Shown: positions 11,461 through 23,737 of the stretch, piece after piece
Numbering within the stretch: the stretch's first letter is position 1
Layout of the letters: the number at the start of each line of letters is the position of its first letter
Assembly (NCBI RefSeq): GCF_023101765.2
Contig: NC_064215.1
Coordinates: 9,920,001-9,984,000 of the forward strand
Reading direction: 5' to 3'
Source: Spodoptera frugiperda
Taxonomy: Eukaryota > Arthropoda > Insecta > Lepidoptera > Noctuidae
Length of the DNA: 64,000 nt
Made by a program: the position numbers and the translations under genes
The notes under the pieces: model-generated
The model's database searches: none
What the model was told of the DNA's origin: nothing
What the model saw: only the letters and a program-made list of their open reading frames with translations

Positions 11461-13524
11461 CAATGTGTCCCGTATATGTATTACGTAGCTACAAAAAACA
11501 ACATAATAGCGAACTTGCCACTTCTAGCACACAACCTAAACCTTTGTACAACACCTACGTAACCAACTTTTTCCCAGGTCAAACTTTTCACCGTTTAGTT
11601 AACTATTAACCTCATTCTGTTTCCCGCTGTTTGTAAACTAGCCATGTATTGTGTTTGCTGTTACGAGTGCGTCCTTATTGACATCATAATAAAGTCCTGT
11701 TTTGTATTGAATTTAGCCTTTTTGTTCTCACAGCTTCTCGGTTGTTAAATGTTTGTTAGAGTATTAGAATTCATTTTCGTATCTCATTAATGTGGTTTCA
11801 ATTTCAAGCAGATTGTGTGAACTTTGGTTCGTGATAAAAGTTTGGACGAAAGATTGGTTATAGTTGTCTATGTTCTATTTATAATATGTTTTTTCGTCTT
11901 CGATGTATCGGTCATCCGTTACGTAATATTATTGATATCTTTAGTATAGTTCTTTTTATCTTTAAATGACCTACATTTCATTTCATGAGTTCGCTTTTTA
12001 AATTCATAACATTTCAATAGCTAACTAATTGTTAAAGTACTTATAACGTATATATTATTTTAATAAAATATGTATTAGCTGTATCACACTTCAAAATTGG
12101 AACTATTAAGAGCAAAAAGCATTCAAACGTTTAATTCAACAAAATCTTCACTTTATTACGTTAGGATAGAGGCTATAATAAAATAAAAGCATTTCTTAGA
12201 CAATTTATTATCGATACCTAACACTCGATAAACTGCTGTCAAGATTCGTCTACATGCAAGTCAACCCTAAAATTACATACAGACCGAATGAGTGAATGAC
12301 AGAGTGAGTGACCGACAAAGAACGAACGATAAATGAAAAACAGACAACCGATTAACTTGAATTTTCACGATTCGGAGAAAATTGGTTTTGGATTCTGTTG
12401 AAAATAATCCTAAAAATAGACGAAAAACATTCCACGGTCTTACGTTAATGGTGAAATAACAAAATTTATGTATTTTGACGTTTTATCCCCCGTTATTATT
12501 GGAGTTGGTTGAATAATGAATTCAGGATTGGATTAAAAGAGAGTGTTTATATAAAATTATTAATGGTTTCATGGTAAAAACATTCATTTTAATATAATAT
12601 CAATATGACTGGTTATATATCTTTGACTATAATTTGGGTTAACTAACAATTTGTGTTCAGTATTTAGCGACATTAACATATTATTATATGTCATGTTGAC
12701 TGTTTTAGTGGCTACGTAGCACTTTCGTAGCGAAATGCTACGCCGTAGCAAATTCGTGTAGCACAAACAATATTTGTTTAGTGCTGTTGTGAACTTGTTT
12801 GTTTATTTATTTGTCTAGTAAATAATCTTTTAGCTTTGTATTCATTTGAACTAGTAGTTTAAATACAACATTGTTGGCTTAATTTTGTTGTCTTCAAGGT
12901 TATTTTCTTTTTCCATTTCTTTGACTGAATATTAGTGTTACATTGTTTTCACATAGTTGAAGCAATCGATACAATGCAACCAAAAGTTATTATTATTGAA
13001 TCTGATTGAGAAAGAGTAACCTATAGGATTTCATGCTTGTTCGTCTCCATAGGACCGACCTTCCGACCGACCGATCTTGCAACGACCAAATAGCTGACAG
13101 ATACACATTTAATAATATTATTATATTTGCTTTGACGTAGAAAAGTGTCTTCTGGATCTATTTGAAATAAAAAAAAGTATTTTTGACTTATTTAGCAATT
13201 TCGTATAAACCATCTTATCCATTTACAAAATTCCAATTTATCTCATAAAACTTGGAGTAGGTACGCCAAACGATTTACCCCGGAAATCAAACCTGCGCAA
13301 AAGGGATGTCTATTTACTTTGTATTACATAAAGGCTGATTACTTCGTGTCAGTTCGATTGGCAAAATTTCATTACAGACTCCGCGCGAAATTGGAAATTA
13401 ATTGATTCACCTCGTAATGAGTTCTGTAATATATTCCGTTATATTTTGACGTGTGAAATATTTTGATTGATTGCAATGCTACGGTAATTTTGTAAAGATA
13501 TTAATAAAGAGATTTCACTGATCA
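11461..13524. other. long AT-rich stretch, no gene seen
   Basis: A cluster of small palindromes around GCTACGCCGTAGC lies at about 12710-12755. A related cluster is at 59797-59835. A GAGTGA-rich tract lies at about 12285-12330. The remainder shows no coding signal. Confidence 0.5.
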
Positions 13525-13620
13525 GACTGATATTATAAATGTGAAAGTTTGTTTATACGTCAATTACGCTGAAAGTAATGAACGGATTTTGAGAAGACTA
13601 CTCACACAAGCTAGTAACTT
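13525..13620 (-). repeat. family D retroelement tail
   Basis: On the minus strand it reads CCGTTCATTACTTTCAGCGT, then AAACAAACTTTCACATTTAT. Confidence 0.55.
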
Positions 13621-14538
13621 AAAAATCCCATTTTTGATTAAAATAGGTTAACACTTATCTTGAGACTGATAATAGGTTATCACCTAAGAAGTAGGTAGTA
13701 CACACAACATTTTTTGCCATAAAGCCTTAATTAGATCCAAATAGAAGCAACAATGTAGTTAATAGTACCAAATAATAGCTTCGCTTTCAACAAACACCAG
13801 GTACAAATCTATCCATTGTACTACAAAGCATATTACAATCAGGAAATCGACTGACATTCTACTAATTTGGAAATTCTCATTCAAAAGTAACAGTTTCATC
13901 CATTATAGTTTCTTCCTAATTCCATTTATTACTTTCCTTTATATACAACTGTAATGATTTACGAAAAGTTCTTCCAATATGAGCTATTATAGGAAAACTT
14001 CACCAACCGGAGGCTATCACGCATCAGCCGGTCGATTGCTCTTCTCCGCTCCACTGAGCTAAAGTATCACGTGTCGAGGATAAAATGTTCGAAATGATAT
14101 CGGGTAGTGCGATTCGGAAACGCCAATTTCCCATCACCGTACGTAACGGGTGTCCGATTCGCAGCTGTTTACTTTGTGAGTCGATACGTTCTATGATCAA
14201 AGATTTTTGGTGAATTTTCTGGAACGAATGATGCTTAAAATGATTGACTTATTCGTAGTTTTGTTCATAATAGAGATCAATTTTGAAGAGCAAAACGGTT
14301 GAATGCTTTAAAAAAGAGAGATGAATTGCTGTAAGTATCTAATATGGCTCTCAGAATATAACTACACGTGGATCTGGTGGATATTTATAGTCTGATACCA
14401 ATAAATATTCCTCGTTATTGATGTTTCTTCCAATAAATATATATCTTCTTACAAAGACGCCGCTCCTTATCGGTGACACGTGCAGTTTGCTACTGGTATT
14501 ATATTTCTTTGTTGAGTTTAATAACAGTCTAATGCCCG
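13621..14538. other. AT-rich DNA with a weak tRNA-like patch
   Basis: The minus strand at about 14015-14072 contains TAGCTCAGTGGAGCGG, which resembles a tRNA A box. No B box or cloverleaf follows, so no RNA gene is called. Confidence 0.4.
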
Positions 14539-14981
14539 AATACTCAAACGCTACTCAATTTTAAGACGCTCTCAAATGTAGTTCTGTCACTATCAATTCT
14601 TTATAAAATGACAGAGATAGCACGATATTTAAGTATAACTTAAAATTGAGTGCCTGCCTCGTTGGACGAATGGTTGCAAGTGCGACTGCCGCCGGACGAG
14701 GGGTCTCGGGTTCGATTCCCGGGTCGGGCAAAGTATTGCTGGGCATTTTTCGGATTTTCGAAAATTTCTCAGTAGTAGCACGGAGTCTGGAAACGTGCCC
14801 GGTATATGGCAATAGGCTCACCACCTATTACATGGGACTTACAACATAATTTGTGAAAAGTGGGTGTACATTGTTCAGTGGCATTACGTGCTATAATGTG
14901 CACCTCTGCCCACCCTTTCGGCGATTAAAGGCGTGACGATATGTATGTATGTAACTTAAAATTGAGTAGCGTTTGAGTATT
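14539..14981. mobile_element. foldback MITE with perfect 27-bp terminal repeats, split by a SINE
   Basis: The left end (14539-14565) and right end (14955-14981) are exact reverse complements over 27 bp; the outer part is AATACTCAAACGCTACTC. Without the SINE at 14652-14951 and one copy of its target duplication the element would be about 127 bp. A related internal piece is found at 35823-35902. It encodes nothing and would depend on a transposase elsewhere. The superfamily is unknown. Confidence 0.7.
14652..14951 (+). mobile_element. tRNA-derived SINE, family 1, full length, 16-bp target duplication
   Basis: The head is TGCCTCGTTGGACGAATGG with B box GGTTCGATTCC. The body contains TTTCGGATTTTCGAAAATTT and AGCACGGAGTCTGGAAACGT, and the 3' end is GATTAAAGGCGTGACG plus an ATGT-rich tail. 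It is bounded by TAACTTAAAATTGAGT at 14636-14651 and again at 14952-14967. That duplication includes part of the right terminal repeat of the MITE around it. Confidence 0.88.
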
Positions 14982-14987
14982 TGTGTG

Positions 14988-15076
14988 TAACATGTCAAAC
15001 GCCATGGGGTGGGGCAAAAGTGCCCGGCGCTAGCAGAGGATTTGTTTTCAACAGATTTTTGTTGGCAGTCAAAGTA
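14988..15076 (+). repeat. dispersed repeat family G
   Basis: It contains ATGTCAAACGCCATGGGGTG, GGATTTGTTTTCAACAGATT and TGTTGGCAGTCAAAG. Related copies lie at 20531-20584 and 36391-36474. Confidence 0.5.
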
Positions 15077-15082
15077 ACTTAA

Positions 15083-15132
15083 TTTAAAATTATCAGAATC
15101 AAAATTTCGTTGCAGATTCTGATAATTTTAAA
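15083..15132. repeat. perfect 18-bp inverted repeat (hairpin)
   Basis: TTTAAAATTATCAGAATC at 15083-15100 is the exact reverse complement of 15115-15132, with a 14-base spacer. Confidence 0.6.
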
Positions 15133-15214
15133 CGCAGATCAATCAATTTATTTTATTATATTTAATATCTATCTAAATAATTCTGAACTGGCAAGGATCA
15201 CGATTAGAGCTCAT

Positions 15215-15262
15215 GTTTATGAACCCCGTACGTGGCTCGAAACTAGTCGAGTGAGTAAACAG
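15215..15262 (+). repeat. dispersed repeat family E fragment
   Basis: It holds GGCTCGAAACTAGTCGAGTG and AGTAAACAG. The same core AAACTAGTCGAG-TT occurs at 17255-17303, 26944-27015, 56093-56160 (reverse) and 61005-61060. Confidence 0.45.
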
Positions 15263-15319
15263 CATATTCTAATTATTTTAAAAAGCCTTATTACAGTAAG
15301 GTATCAGGTATAATACATA

Positions 15320-17104
15320 TAACAATAATAAACAACTCATGACAAAATGCCGGAACATAACACCTTACCCATTTACCGAAATGAGGTAGGTAATCCTATA
15401 CTTAATATTAAGCGTTACCTATTAGATGCCTTTAATCAATAAGGCGCAGGTGTTCAAGTACCGAAATAAATTCCGATATTATACCGAATGTGACAGCTTA
15501 ATGTACGATCGGGTAATGTGGTGTCATTTGATAAATTATTTTATTATTTTATTGGTTTGAACATGCTTTTTTCATTAAGGTAACAACGGTGGCTTCGGGT
15601 GAGTGGTAAAACGTACGTGAGTTTAAAACCAGGAGGGAAGTTTTTGTTTTTTATTTTTCATAAAATGGGAGTTGTAAGGTTGACCGGTGACAATTGAAGA
15701 ATGGTGTAGTACTATTATTTATCTTGTTAGATAATATTTATTAAGCTGTTGTAGTTTAATAACTAATATAATTATGCATATCATCATTACTGTTTTCTTT
15801 TTAAAATTCTACATCAAGGTTGTCTAGAAGAAATCGCTGTTGTGTGATAACACTGCTTATTGTACACATACTACTTCAAATTTATGTAATCTAGGCTAAT
15901 TAAATGCGTACGGTTCAATAAAGCATATACCGTATATTCTATACATATATAAAATATAAACAAATTATTTTTTATCAAAAAAATGCAAACGAATACAATT
16001 TTGTAGACAGAAACTTACAAACAATTCAATTGTTTTGCTTACGCTTACGCTTATGCATCAAAATCAAAATCTATGCCTATCCTTACGAGAAATTAGAACA
16101 ATGACGTAAGCCAATAACCCAAATTTTCTAAGGACATGTGACGTTATGAGTAATGACGTCACACTACAGCAATAGACCTTTAAGTTAACCGCTGCACAAT
16201 TCTATTAGCCCACGGACCTTCCTTTACTTATTGCCAGTCAATTACGAGGGTTATGACGTCATAAATATGGACCTCTATTAAGTGATCCTTGAACTTGTAA
16301 ATGTCACGGCGATGGAGGTTTTGTTTAGGGAAATTAATATGATTCTTGTTAATAAATTGCTTCTCTGATCATGAGCTACATATAACTGAAGACGAGATAT
16401 TAGGATATTTCTTTTTCTACTCCTCTAATAATATCTTCTGATTTATTTCGTTGCGGGATTCAAGACAGTCATTTATTTTCCTGGGACGCGCCAGACTTCA
16501 GTGTTCCGGTGTTTTCATGGTTGTATTTACTGTACATCCTGGCTTACAGGAGTTTCAGGAGAGATTGTGGCGGGTTTGTCCCATTAAAAAATAATAAGAT
16601 ATTTGATTTTGAAATATACAGGTCTCTTTTTATTGACGTCTCTCTCTCTTTTTCACGGTCTAGTAGAAAAGTAGTTAAAATTTTCTTTTTTAATAAATTT
16701 TTGGCATAATCTTTAAATTATGATAAAGATAGCGTAATTTTAAAATTCCTACTTGATTGGAAAATTTTAATAAAGCAGGTATTTGATTAAAAAATCTAAA
16801 CAAAAGCACCAGTATTTTATGATATTTACGAATAAACAAAGCGCTCTGATCTTATTTGGTTTTTTATTAACGTTTACCTTAACCGCTCTTCATACATCGT
16901 TAAAGTTTAAGCTCGCAACTTAACTAATATGAAACTCGGTAACAAGTTGGTTTTAAGTACTGCGTCGAGCCTTCTAAGTGAAGTTGCAACAACTTATTAA
17001 ATAATGTTTATACATTACCTCGTAGGTTGCGTGGTTACTAGGGTAACTGCCGAGCAGAGTGTCTGAAGATCTGAATAGAACTTGAATTATTAAGAACCGG
17101 CTTC
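15320..17104. other. AT-rich DNA with two CRE-type palindromes
   Basis: TGACGTCA occurs at 16154-16161 and 16254-16261. The second is the centre of a 14-bp palindrome, TTATGACGTCATAA. An open frame at 16509-16709 has no coding character. No repeat is recognised otherwise. Confidence 0.4.
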
Positions 17105-17250
17105 TGCCAACGGCCTTATAGGATAAAAAGTGTCCTATCACCTATGTTCAGCTCATATCCTGCCTGTATGCCAAATAACATCAAAATCCGTTCAGTCGTT
17201 TCAGCGTGATTGACGGATGGATGTTTATCCTAACATCATATACTAATCAA
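17105..17250 (+). repeat. family D retroelement tail
   Basis: It shows GGATAAAAAGTGTCCTATCA, CATCAAAATCCGTTCAGTCG and TTTCAGCGTGATTGACGG. Confidence 0.65.
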
Positions 17251-17254
17251 GTCC

Positions 17255-17303
17255 AAACTAGTCGGGTTTCTCGTCAAACAGATACGTGAGTAAGCCGAAG
17301 CAC
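17255..17303 (+). repeat. family E fragment
   Basis: It contains CCAAACTAGTCGGGTTTCTC and ATACGTGAGTAAGCCG. Confidence 0.5.
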
Positions 17304-17679
17304 ATTATAATTAATGTAGTATGTATCACGAAAGTTATAATAAAATAAAGAAAGTCCGTATAGTAATGTTAATCTTATACAAAACATAACTTGCTTAGTA
17401 TCTAATATTATAAATATTAAAATAATTTACGATCTTGTACTCTTTATACTTTATGAGTAAACTGGTTAATTTTATGCGGAGCTTATTAACATGTCTAGTG
17501 GTCTCTGCTTTATTAGTTTAATTAAACTAGGATTTAGTTAACGGAGAATTATGAGTGTAGTTAACTTTCTAACTGATGTTAGTTCCTTTGTTAGCTGCGT
17601 TTTTTCTTTGTTAAGTTAAATCTACGATATTAGTTTTTGTCTTAAATATCACACTATCACACCACGCGTTTGTTTGTTT

Positions 17680-17850
17680 TAGCGTGGTTGACGGGCAAAC
17701 ATTTAGATGTTTTTGACCCACATTGAAATTACTGAATGAATTTTGATGAAATTTGGTATACAGACAGGGTATGAGCTAACTTGGGCGATAGGATACTTTT
17801 TATCCCACGGAAACGCGGACTAAGATGCTAGCAGAAGCTAGTAAGTACAT
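17680..17850 (-). repeat. family D retroelement tail
   Basis: Minus-strand reading gives GCGTTTCCGTGGGATAAAAA, GTATCCTATCGCCCAAGTTA, a CAAATTTCATCAAAATTCAT block and a GTCAACCACGCTAAAACAAA end. Confidence 0.6.
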
Positions 17851-17942
17851 AAAATCAGACTAGTGATTTCTAGAAGAGGTCGGGCTGTTCATAGAATATT
17901 GTAACAAAAAAGGAAACAAATGAAAAAACTCTCAAACTTGTA

Positions 17943-18025
17943 GGTAACGCACTGTTCAGGTTACTAGGTTGTGGGTGTCAACAGGCGGTACCGATTGATT
18001 ACCATTAGGTTATCTGTCTGCTCAA
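17943..18025 (-). repeat. family A repeat, diverged 5' fragment
   Basis: On the minus strand it reads GAGCAGACAGATAACCTAAT, then a GGTAATCAATCGGTACCGCC segment and a degraded remainder. Confidence 0.4.
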
Positions 18026-18947
18026 AAACTACATAAAAATCGAACACAACTCACGTCTCGGGTCGGCTCAACAACCAATTTTTTGGCAGATCTCATTAGC
18101 AGTACAGTCTTGAAATAGATCAAAAAGACAGCAAGTTCTTCTTTGTGAACCGTATGAGATAATTCAGTAAATTCATTTAAGGCTACACACGATATCGCAT
18201 TGGTTCCCAACACTAAACTTTGGGTGATCGTAACCTGAATCCAATTTTCTTACAATACTACTGTTACTATTGGAATTCGAACGAAAATCGATGTTAAAAA
18301 ATTACAAGCATATCACGGAAAATTCTTTTGGTATGTTGTGTGTGATCTCTGATCGCTTACCATTTGGTGATCGTAATTACAGATCACCTCATTAACTTGA
18401 ATTTACCGAATAATATAATATGGTGTTTTTTGATATCATGCATTTTTTATAGTAATATGCTAATATAAGCTATGCCTTTGCCCTGCACTGGGACGATCAT
18501 GGCTGAAATCTAGATCTAATTTTATATGCTATTCCTAACTTTCCTGGTCAATTTGTCAGATTTTGTTGTTTGTTTGACAGTGATGAAAATTTTACTAAAA
18601 TTTTACCTACAGACGACTTTTGTTAGAGTTCCAATAGTACTATAAGGTATTGTATTTTCAGGACATCCTTCATTTGTATTCAGTGGTTTACAGAAGAGTT
18701 CATTGAACTTTAAGGCCTATTTCTTTCGTCACGAGACGAATCGAGGTGCGATACTGTTACGACCTACTGAAACTTCCTGAATATTGTATGAATAAAGGCT
18801 TTACGTTTCTTACAGTGAGAATAAGAATTGTCTAATGTATATTTGATTACTGTTGCCAAAATTTACACTTATATCGATAAAATTTCATGCTTAATTTTAT
18901 TCTGAGATAAATTGGTCAAAAATTGACTAACTATTATTATTACATAC

Positions 18948-19125
18948 TAGCTTTTGCCCACGATTTCATAGGCACGCATGATCTTGTTTTGCCCGTTTCC
19001 GTAGGATTTTCGAAAAATACTTGGATAAAAAGTATCCTCTGTCCGTCTCCTGATTCTAAGCTACATATTCATCAAATTTCAGCCAAGTTGATTCAGCCGT
19101 TCTTGAGTTATAATTAATAGTGTAA
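18948..19125 (+). repeat. retroelement tail related to family D
   Basis: It contains CTAGCTTTTGCCCACGATTT, GGATAAAAAGTATCCT, TCATCAAATTTCAGCCAAGT and GATTCAGCCGTTCTTGAGTT. Confidence 0.5.
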
Positions 19126-19129
19126 TTAG

Positions 19130-19807
19130 CACGATTTTCTTTTACTTTTATAAGGTGATTATAGTGCCACATCTTTCCTTTTCAGTATATGCAACGTACA
19201 TTTTTAATACTTTTGACCGTAAACGGTAGCAAACGTGCAAACGGATCGCCCGTTGATAAACGATGGTAAGCGTAATTGTTCTTCAAACCAAAACCCTGTA
19301 TAATTTTACATTAAAACTGGTTCGTCTATTAGACTGTAACTTAGCCACGAGCTCAATTTCATTGTAAACCATTATGAAACTTAATACTTTTGACAAGACC
19401 ATCGCAATTTAGAAATCGAGATAATGATTTATATATACCAAAACTTAGTTAGACTTAACAATTTGTAAGGATTTCTATGAAAATTAATTCTATAACATTG
19501 CATTTATATTGTATGGTTAATGAAATGATATAGAGATGTAAATTCGAAGGCTAAAACTAAATCCTAGAATGTAGCTCGATTGTAATCTAAACGAATCAAT
19601 GTTGTACAAAGTTTCGAACAATTGTTAGTAAGTTTGTACTGAGTTTTGTAGTGAAAGTGTGACAGAAGTTTAAGCGAGCGAGAAATTTCAGATTTAGTAT
19701 TTCAATAACTTAGTTTATTGTATAGTTCTTGTATTACATGAAAAGGTATTCATGGTTTTTCAGAACTATTGTTTTTTTTAAGGGCAGTTTCAATAAGTAG
19801 TAGGTAT
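19130..19807. other. AT-rich DNA, no gene seen
   Basis: A short GCCCGTTGATAAACGATGGTAAGC-like patch near 19245 may be a very decayed family A remnant. Nothing else is recognised. Confidence 0.4.
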
Positions 19808-19951
19808 AGTAAAAATCATCCAATCGCTTTTCCGCCTTTGCCGAGGCAAGAGGGAGTATCAGATTCTTATTGACTAAAAACCACCCCGTTCCTACTCCTG
19901 CTTTTAGAGCCGGAGCCCCGATAACCCATTAAGCAGTCCGTAGCTCCAGGC
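19808..19951 (+). repeat. family B repeat, 5' two thirds
   Basis: It has AAAAATCATCCAATCGC, GAGGGAGTATCAGATTCTTA, CACCCCGTTCCTACTCCTGC and AAGCAGTCCGTAGCTCC in order. Confidence 0.7.
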
Positions 19952-20397
19952 CAGATTTTAGATTAAAAATTCCGTATGAATACATCAAAATATCATAAAT
20001 TTAATAAGTGTAATATGTACGTTAGCTTTGCATAGACCTTCTATCCGTGTCTAGCGGTTGAGAAACTGAGAACAATGAAGACTGACAATTGAATTTGACT
20101 GAAGACAAACACGTTTAGTGCATGCGAGCAAAATCATTAAAGTTACCAACACTGTGTGAGGCGCCTCGACAAACTTTACGAGTATTATAATAATTTGTTT
20201 GATTTTACTTCAGCGTTTTATATATGAATGGAAAATTATGTTTTTTTTTTTATTAAAGGGCATAAATAGAGAAATTTTATTTGATACCTAGTACATATTA
20301 CATACATATTTTTTCCCAATGGAGCTGTCAACGAATTTGAAAAGGTTTAAGTACATCAGAGAGTAGTACTGCCCGATTTCTTTCAAATGTTCTCACA

Positions 20398-20510
20398 CCC
20401 ATGAGAAGAGTAGCGTAACGAGTGAGTAACCGGTTCACCTGATGGTAAGGGAGTAGTGCCGCTATGGACACCCGCCACACCAGAGGAGTCACAGTTGCGT
20501 TGTTGCGTTA
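20398..20510 (+). repeat. family A repeat, 5' fragment
   Basis: It contains GGTTCACCTGATGGTAAGG, GCTATGGACACCCGCCACAC and CAGAGGAGTCACAGTTGCGT. Confidence 0.55.
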
Positions 20511-20530
20511 AAAATGTCGAAATTGGTAAC

Positions 20531-20584
20531 CCTTAACACATTGAACGCCGTGGTGGTCACAGTTTTCTATTGGCAGTCAAAGAC
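20531..20584 (+). repeat. family G fragment
   Basis: It contains CCTTAACACATTGAACGCCG, TGGTGGTCACAG and a TTCTATTGGCAGTCAAAGAC end. Confidence 0.5.
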
Positions 20585-20994
20585 TTAAAAACAATTAATT
20601 CATTTTAGATTCAACGAGAAATTTAAAGATTAGCTATTATAGACCGCAATAATATTTGTATGGAGTGACCAAACCTACACACGAGTAGATATATAAAGCA
20701 CTTTATCTACAAGAGGTTACGGTACAAAGTTCAATGAATTAGTTACATTACCGTGGTACCTGGGAATTCTAGTTCATTACCACTAATGCTTTTTACTAGA
20801 TTACAGTAATTATGGCCTGACTATCTTTCAGAGAGAGCATTTACTTTAGCTATCTATTTACTAGCTTTTACTAGTTGGAGTGGAATTAGGATTTTAGTTA
20901 GAAGAAAAACTTTAGTTCGTAATCAATGTGGTAATTGATACGTGTTTTGTGTTAAAAGGGGAGTAATTAATTAGTGCAATTAGAATTTCTTTTA

Positions 20995-21200
20995 AGTCGG
21001 TTAAGAGCAGACATAACACCGTATGGTAAGCAATCGGCGCTGGACACACGAAACATCAGAGACGGCGTATGCTGCCCATGAACACCTGAAACGTTTGAGG
21101 CTGCATTGCAAGTGCGTTGTTGGCATTTTGGAGGTAGGAATTTGAGAGCTGGAGATTCTGAGTTTGCGGTGGTTGGGGAGGCGGTAATTGCTTCCAACCA
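20995..21200 (+). repeat. family A repeat, diverged copy with local duplication
   Basis: Recognisable blocks are TAAGAGCAGACATAACACC, TATGGTAAGCAATCGGCGC, and TTGCAAGTGCGTTGTTGGCA followed by GGAGGTAGGAATTTGAGAG. The ACACCTGAAAC-type block seems to occur twice. Overlapping minus-strand frames of 85 and 98 codons are side effects of this GC-richer repeat. Confidence 0.45.
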
Positions 21201-21309
21201 GCCGATCTGTACTATTATTTTCACGATGGTCTACAGATCGCATTCGAAGAATAGTTCGGCGTAATAACCAAGAGATGGCGCGACGTGCTCTATACATATA
21301 GCGCTCTCA

Positions 21310-22370
21310 ACGTTTGCCGCGTGATTGAACACTGATACTCTGATAGAGATAATCGGAGAGATAGTTCTTCAATTTCATAGAATTTCAGTCCCTGTTAAGT
21401 ATCTACCTAATATGGGTTCAGAAGTCTGACTTTCGTTTTAAAGTAATTAAACAAATCTTGGCATTTTAATCATAGCGTACAAAATATTTTCCAAATGAAA
21501 AACTTCACGCTTACACATTCAGTTTGTGTAGAGTTCCAACGTGGAATTCCCAATTCCCAGCATCTAAATATAAAAATATTAAACCACCTAAAAAACTAAA
21601 TGTTACTGCAAATATTAACGTTAGTTTGTTTATTAGTTAAATATTTAGTCATTATAGGCATGGCAATATTCTCACCCCTTATTACATGGGACTTGTAACA
21701 CAAATGGTATCAAACCAAGCTTAGATACTGGTATATATTGGTAGGTTTTTTTGCAAATATAAAACTTGCATCGACAGAAATAAACGTTGAAAAACAGTAA
21801 AAAACTCTACCAACACGAGTGAAGTCTCAGGCAAAAGTCAGTTTAAATGCAGGCAGAAGTTAAAACATCATATTTTTACCTTCGAAATAAAAAATATATG
21901 TTTTATTTCAACTCGACCTAAACCAGACTACGACTTTTCTGACGGCAAATTAACTACGAGATGTCTAATTAAAATTATCTACGGAAAGTGCACTTTATAT
22001 TTTAGGTTTTAAAGCATAATTTGCGATGCGGATTTTTTAGAATTTATTTAGAAGATCTATTTAATGAGCTGGTTGCAAACAGATATCGTAGTTAATATTC
22101 AGTGATCTGTGATTCAATAAAGGATCTCAATGTGATCGCTTTTTTATAATTTACAGTTAAAGAGATCTCATAATATTTTTCTTCAGGCTATTTTTATATT
22201 ATTTACCTAGAGTTTATTAATTATGTTTTTTTTTATTATCTATCTATAGATTTTTAGTAGTTTTATCTCAATTAAACGTAATTTAAAAGGAAACTCAGTT
22301 CATTTATTGGTCGTTCTCGAGATCCGACTTAACTCAAAATACGTTACGTGAAAACATATTCACACATCAC
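21310..22370. other. AT-rich DNA with a SINE scrap
   Basis: A family 1 SINE fragment at 21656-21711 holds TTATTACATGGGACTTGTAA and CACAAATGGTATC. No gene is seen. Confidence 0.5.
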
Positions 22371-22500
22371 ATCAACAGCCTATTAGTGGCTACTACTGAC
22401 CAAAGCCTTTTCTCACACAGACAAGGTTTGGGCATACATCACCCCGCTTGCTCAATGCGGGTTGGCGATACGTCCAGATTTTCCTCCACCGTTTGTCTGT
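22371..22500 (-). repeat. RTE-like 3' end (family C)
   Basis: It reads ACATCAACAGCCTATTAGTG, ACTGACCAAAGCCTTTTCTC, AAGGTTTG, and CTTGCTCAATGCGGGTTGGC, which is the reverse of the 42383-42606 copy. Confidence 0.6.
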
Positions 22501-22659
22501 GGTGTCGAAATAATCTTAGAAAGTACATATAACTCGGAAAAAGTCACATTGGTACTTGCAAAACATATTCACTTGCTTGAAAATATAATACTATATGTAG
22601 CAAATATGCCTACACAGTTTGTACCTTTGCTGTATCAGACGCTACCAATTCCCGATTAA

Positions 22660-23570
22660 AAAAAAAACATGTTTTTAAAAAGCAGATGCCAGAAGAACCC
22701 ACCGCACCGCAAAATTCACCAAGCAATAAAATATAAGGAATCGATCAAAGTAAGTCGTAAAAATTAATTTAAAACGTTACGTCATTCATAAACAGCTCGC
22801 GTAATAAAATACTGTAACGGTATGTTCTGGTTTATGTAATGGTTTGAAAAGATTTATTAGTGGTACGCAGTATTTTTCTTGTATTAGTCATTTTATGCGA
22901 ATGATTCAAGCGTGATTTTGGTTAGATCGTAATGGTATCTATAAATGGTTTTATCTGAATGATATACAGGGTGACTTTGAATTCGACGTATTTCTCTCGG
23001 GAGGTGATAATACAACTAATTTCCTATAAAATTAGCCCTGAATTCCACGGTCCGAAAGTGGCTAGTTTCTGAGATATTCAACATTTGTGGTTTTGGTAAA
23101 AAAAAACATGAATAAATAAAGAAATACAGTCTACTATTTTAAAGAATACTAGCTTAACATTTAATAACTTGATCACATCTATATCTACAGTAATTAAAGT
23201 GAAATATAGCGTCATAAAATTCTAGAATTCTAGTCTCATATTTAGAAATGACGTCACGTTAGGAATTAGTTTAGGTATGCGAGAGACCTATCTCAGGAAT
23301 AATATTCAGATTATATCTACAGAATTAAGCTCCAGAAATATTTTGAGTTCTTAATGTGGCATCTTCGAGCTGAATTCGTAAGGAATTTATTTACTTTAGA
23401 TGGAAGTTTAAGGTTATAATGCTTGGGGAACAGTAATAAACTGAACCCAGGGCCGTCAGTTATTTGTTTTCTTATGTATATTTGTGTGCAGTTTAGTACT
23501 CGTACCTGCATGTAAGACTTTTTATGGAAATTTTGCTGTGAAACTAAGTAACATTTTCTACTGATAATAC
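22660..23570. other. AT-rich DNA, no gene seen
   Basis: No coding signal or recognised repeat. One TGACGTCA lies at about 23250. Confidence 0.45.
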
Positions 23571-23729
23571 CGGAGCTTCGGACTACCTTGCGGGTTTACC
23601 CGGGCTCCGGTTTAAAAAACAGGAGTAGGAACGGGGTGGTTTTTAGTCAGTAAGAGTCTGACACTCCCTCTCGCCTCGCCTAAGGTGAAAGAAGTCATTG
23701 GATGATTTTCCCCCCTCAAAAAAAAAGCT
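23571..23729 (-). repeat. family B repeat, 5' two thirds
   Basis: A well-conserved minus-strand copy running from GGGGGGAAAATCATCCAATG to AGTCCGAAGCTCCGG. Confidence 0.75.
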
Positions 23730-23737
23730 CTTGTTTG

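Noticed and set aside
14015..14072. tRNA-like A box on the minus strand (TAGCTCAGTGG)
   Set aside because: No B box, no T-arm and no acceptor pairing could be found downstream.
20967..21297. Minus-strand frames of 85 and 98 codons
   Set aside because: They overlap a diverged family A repeat in the opposite orientation and overlap each other in different frames.
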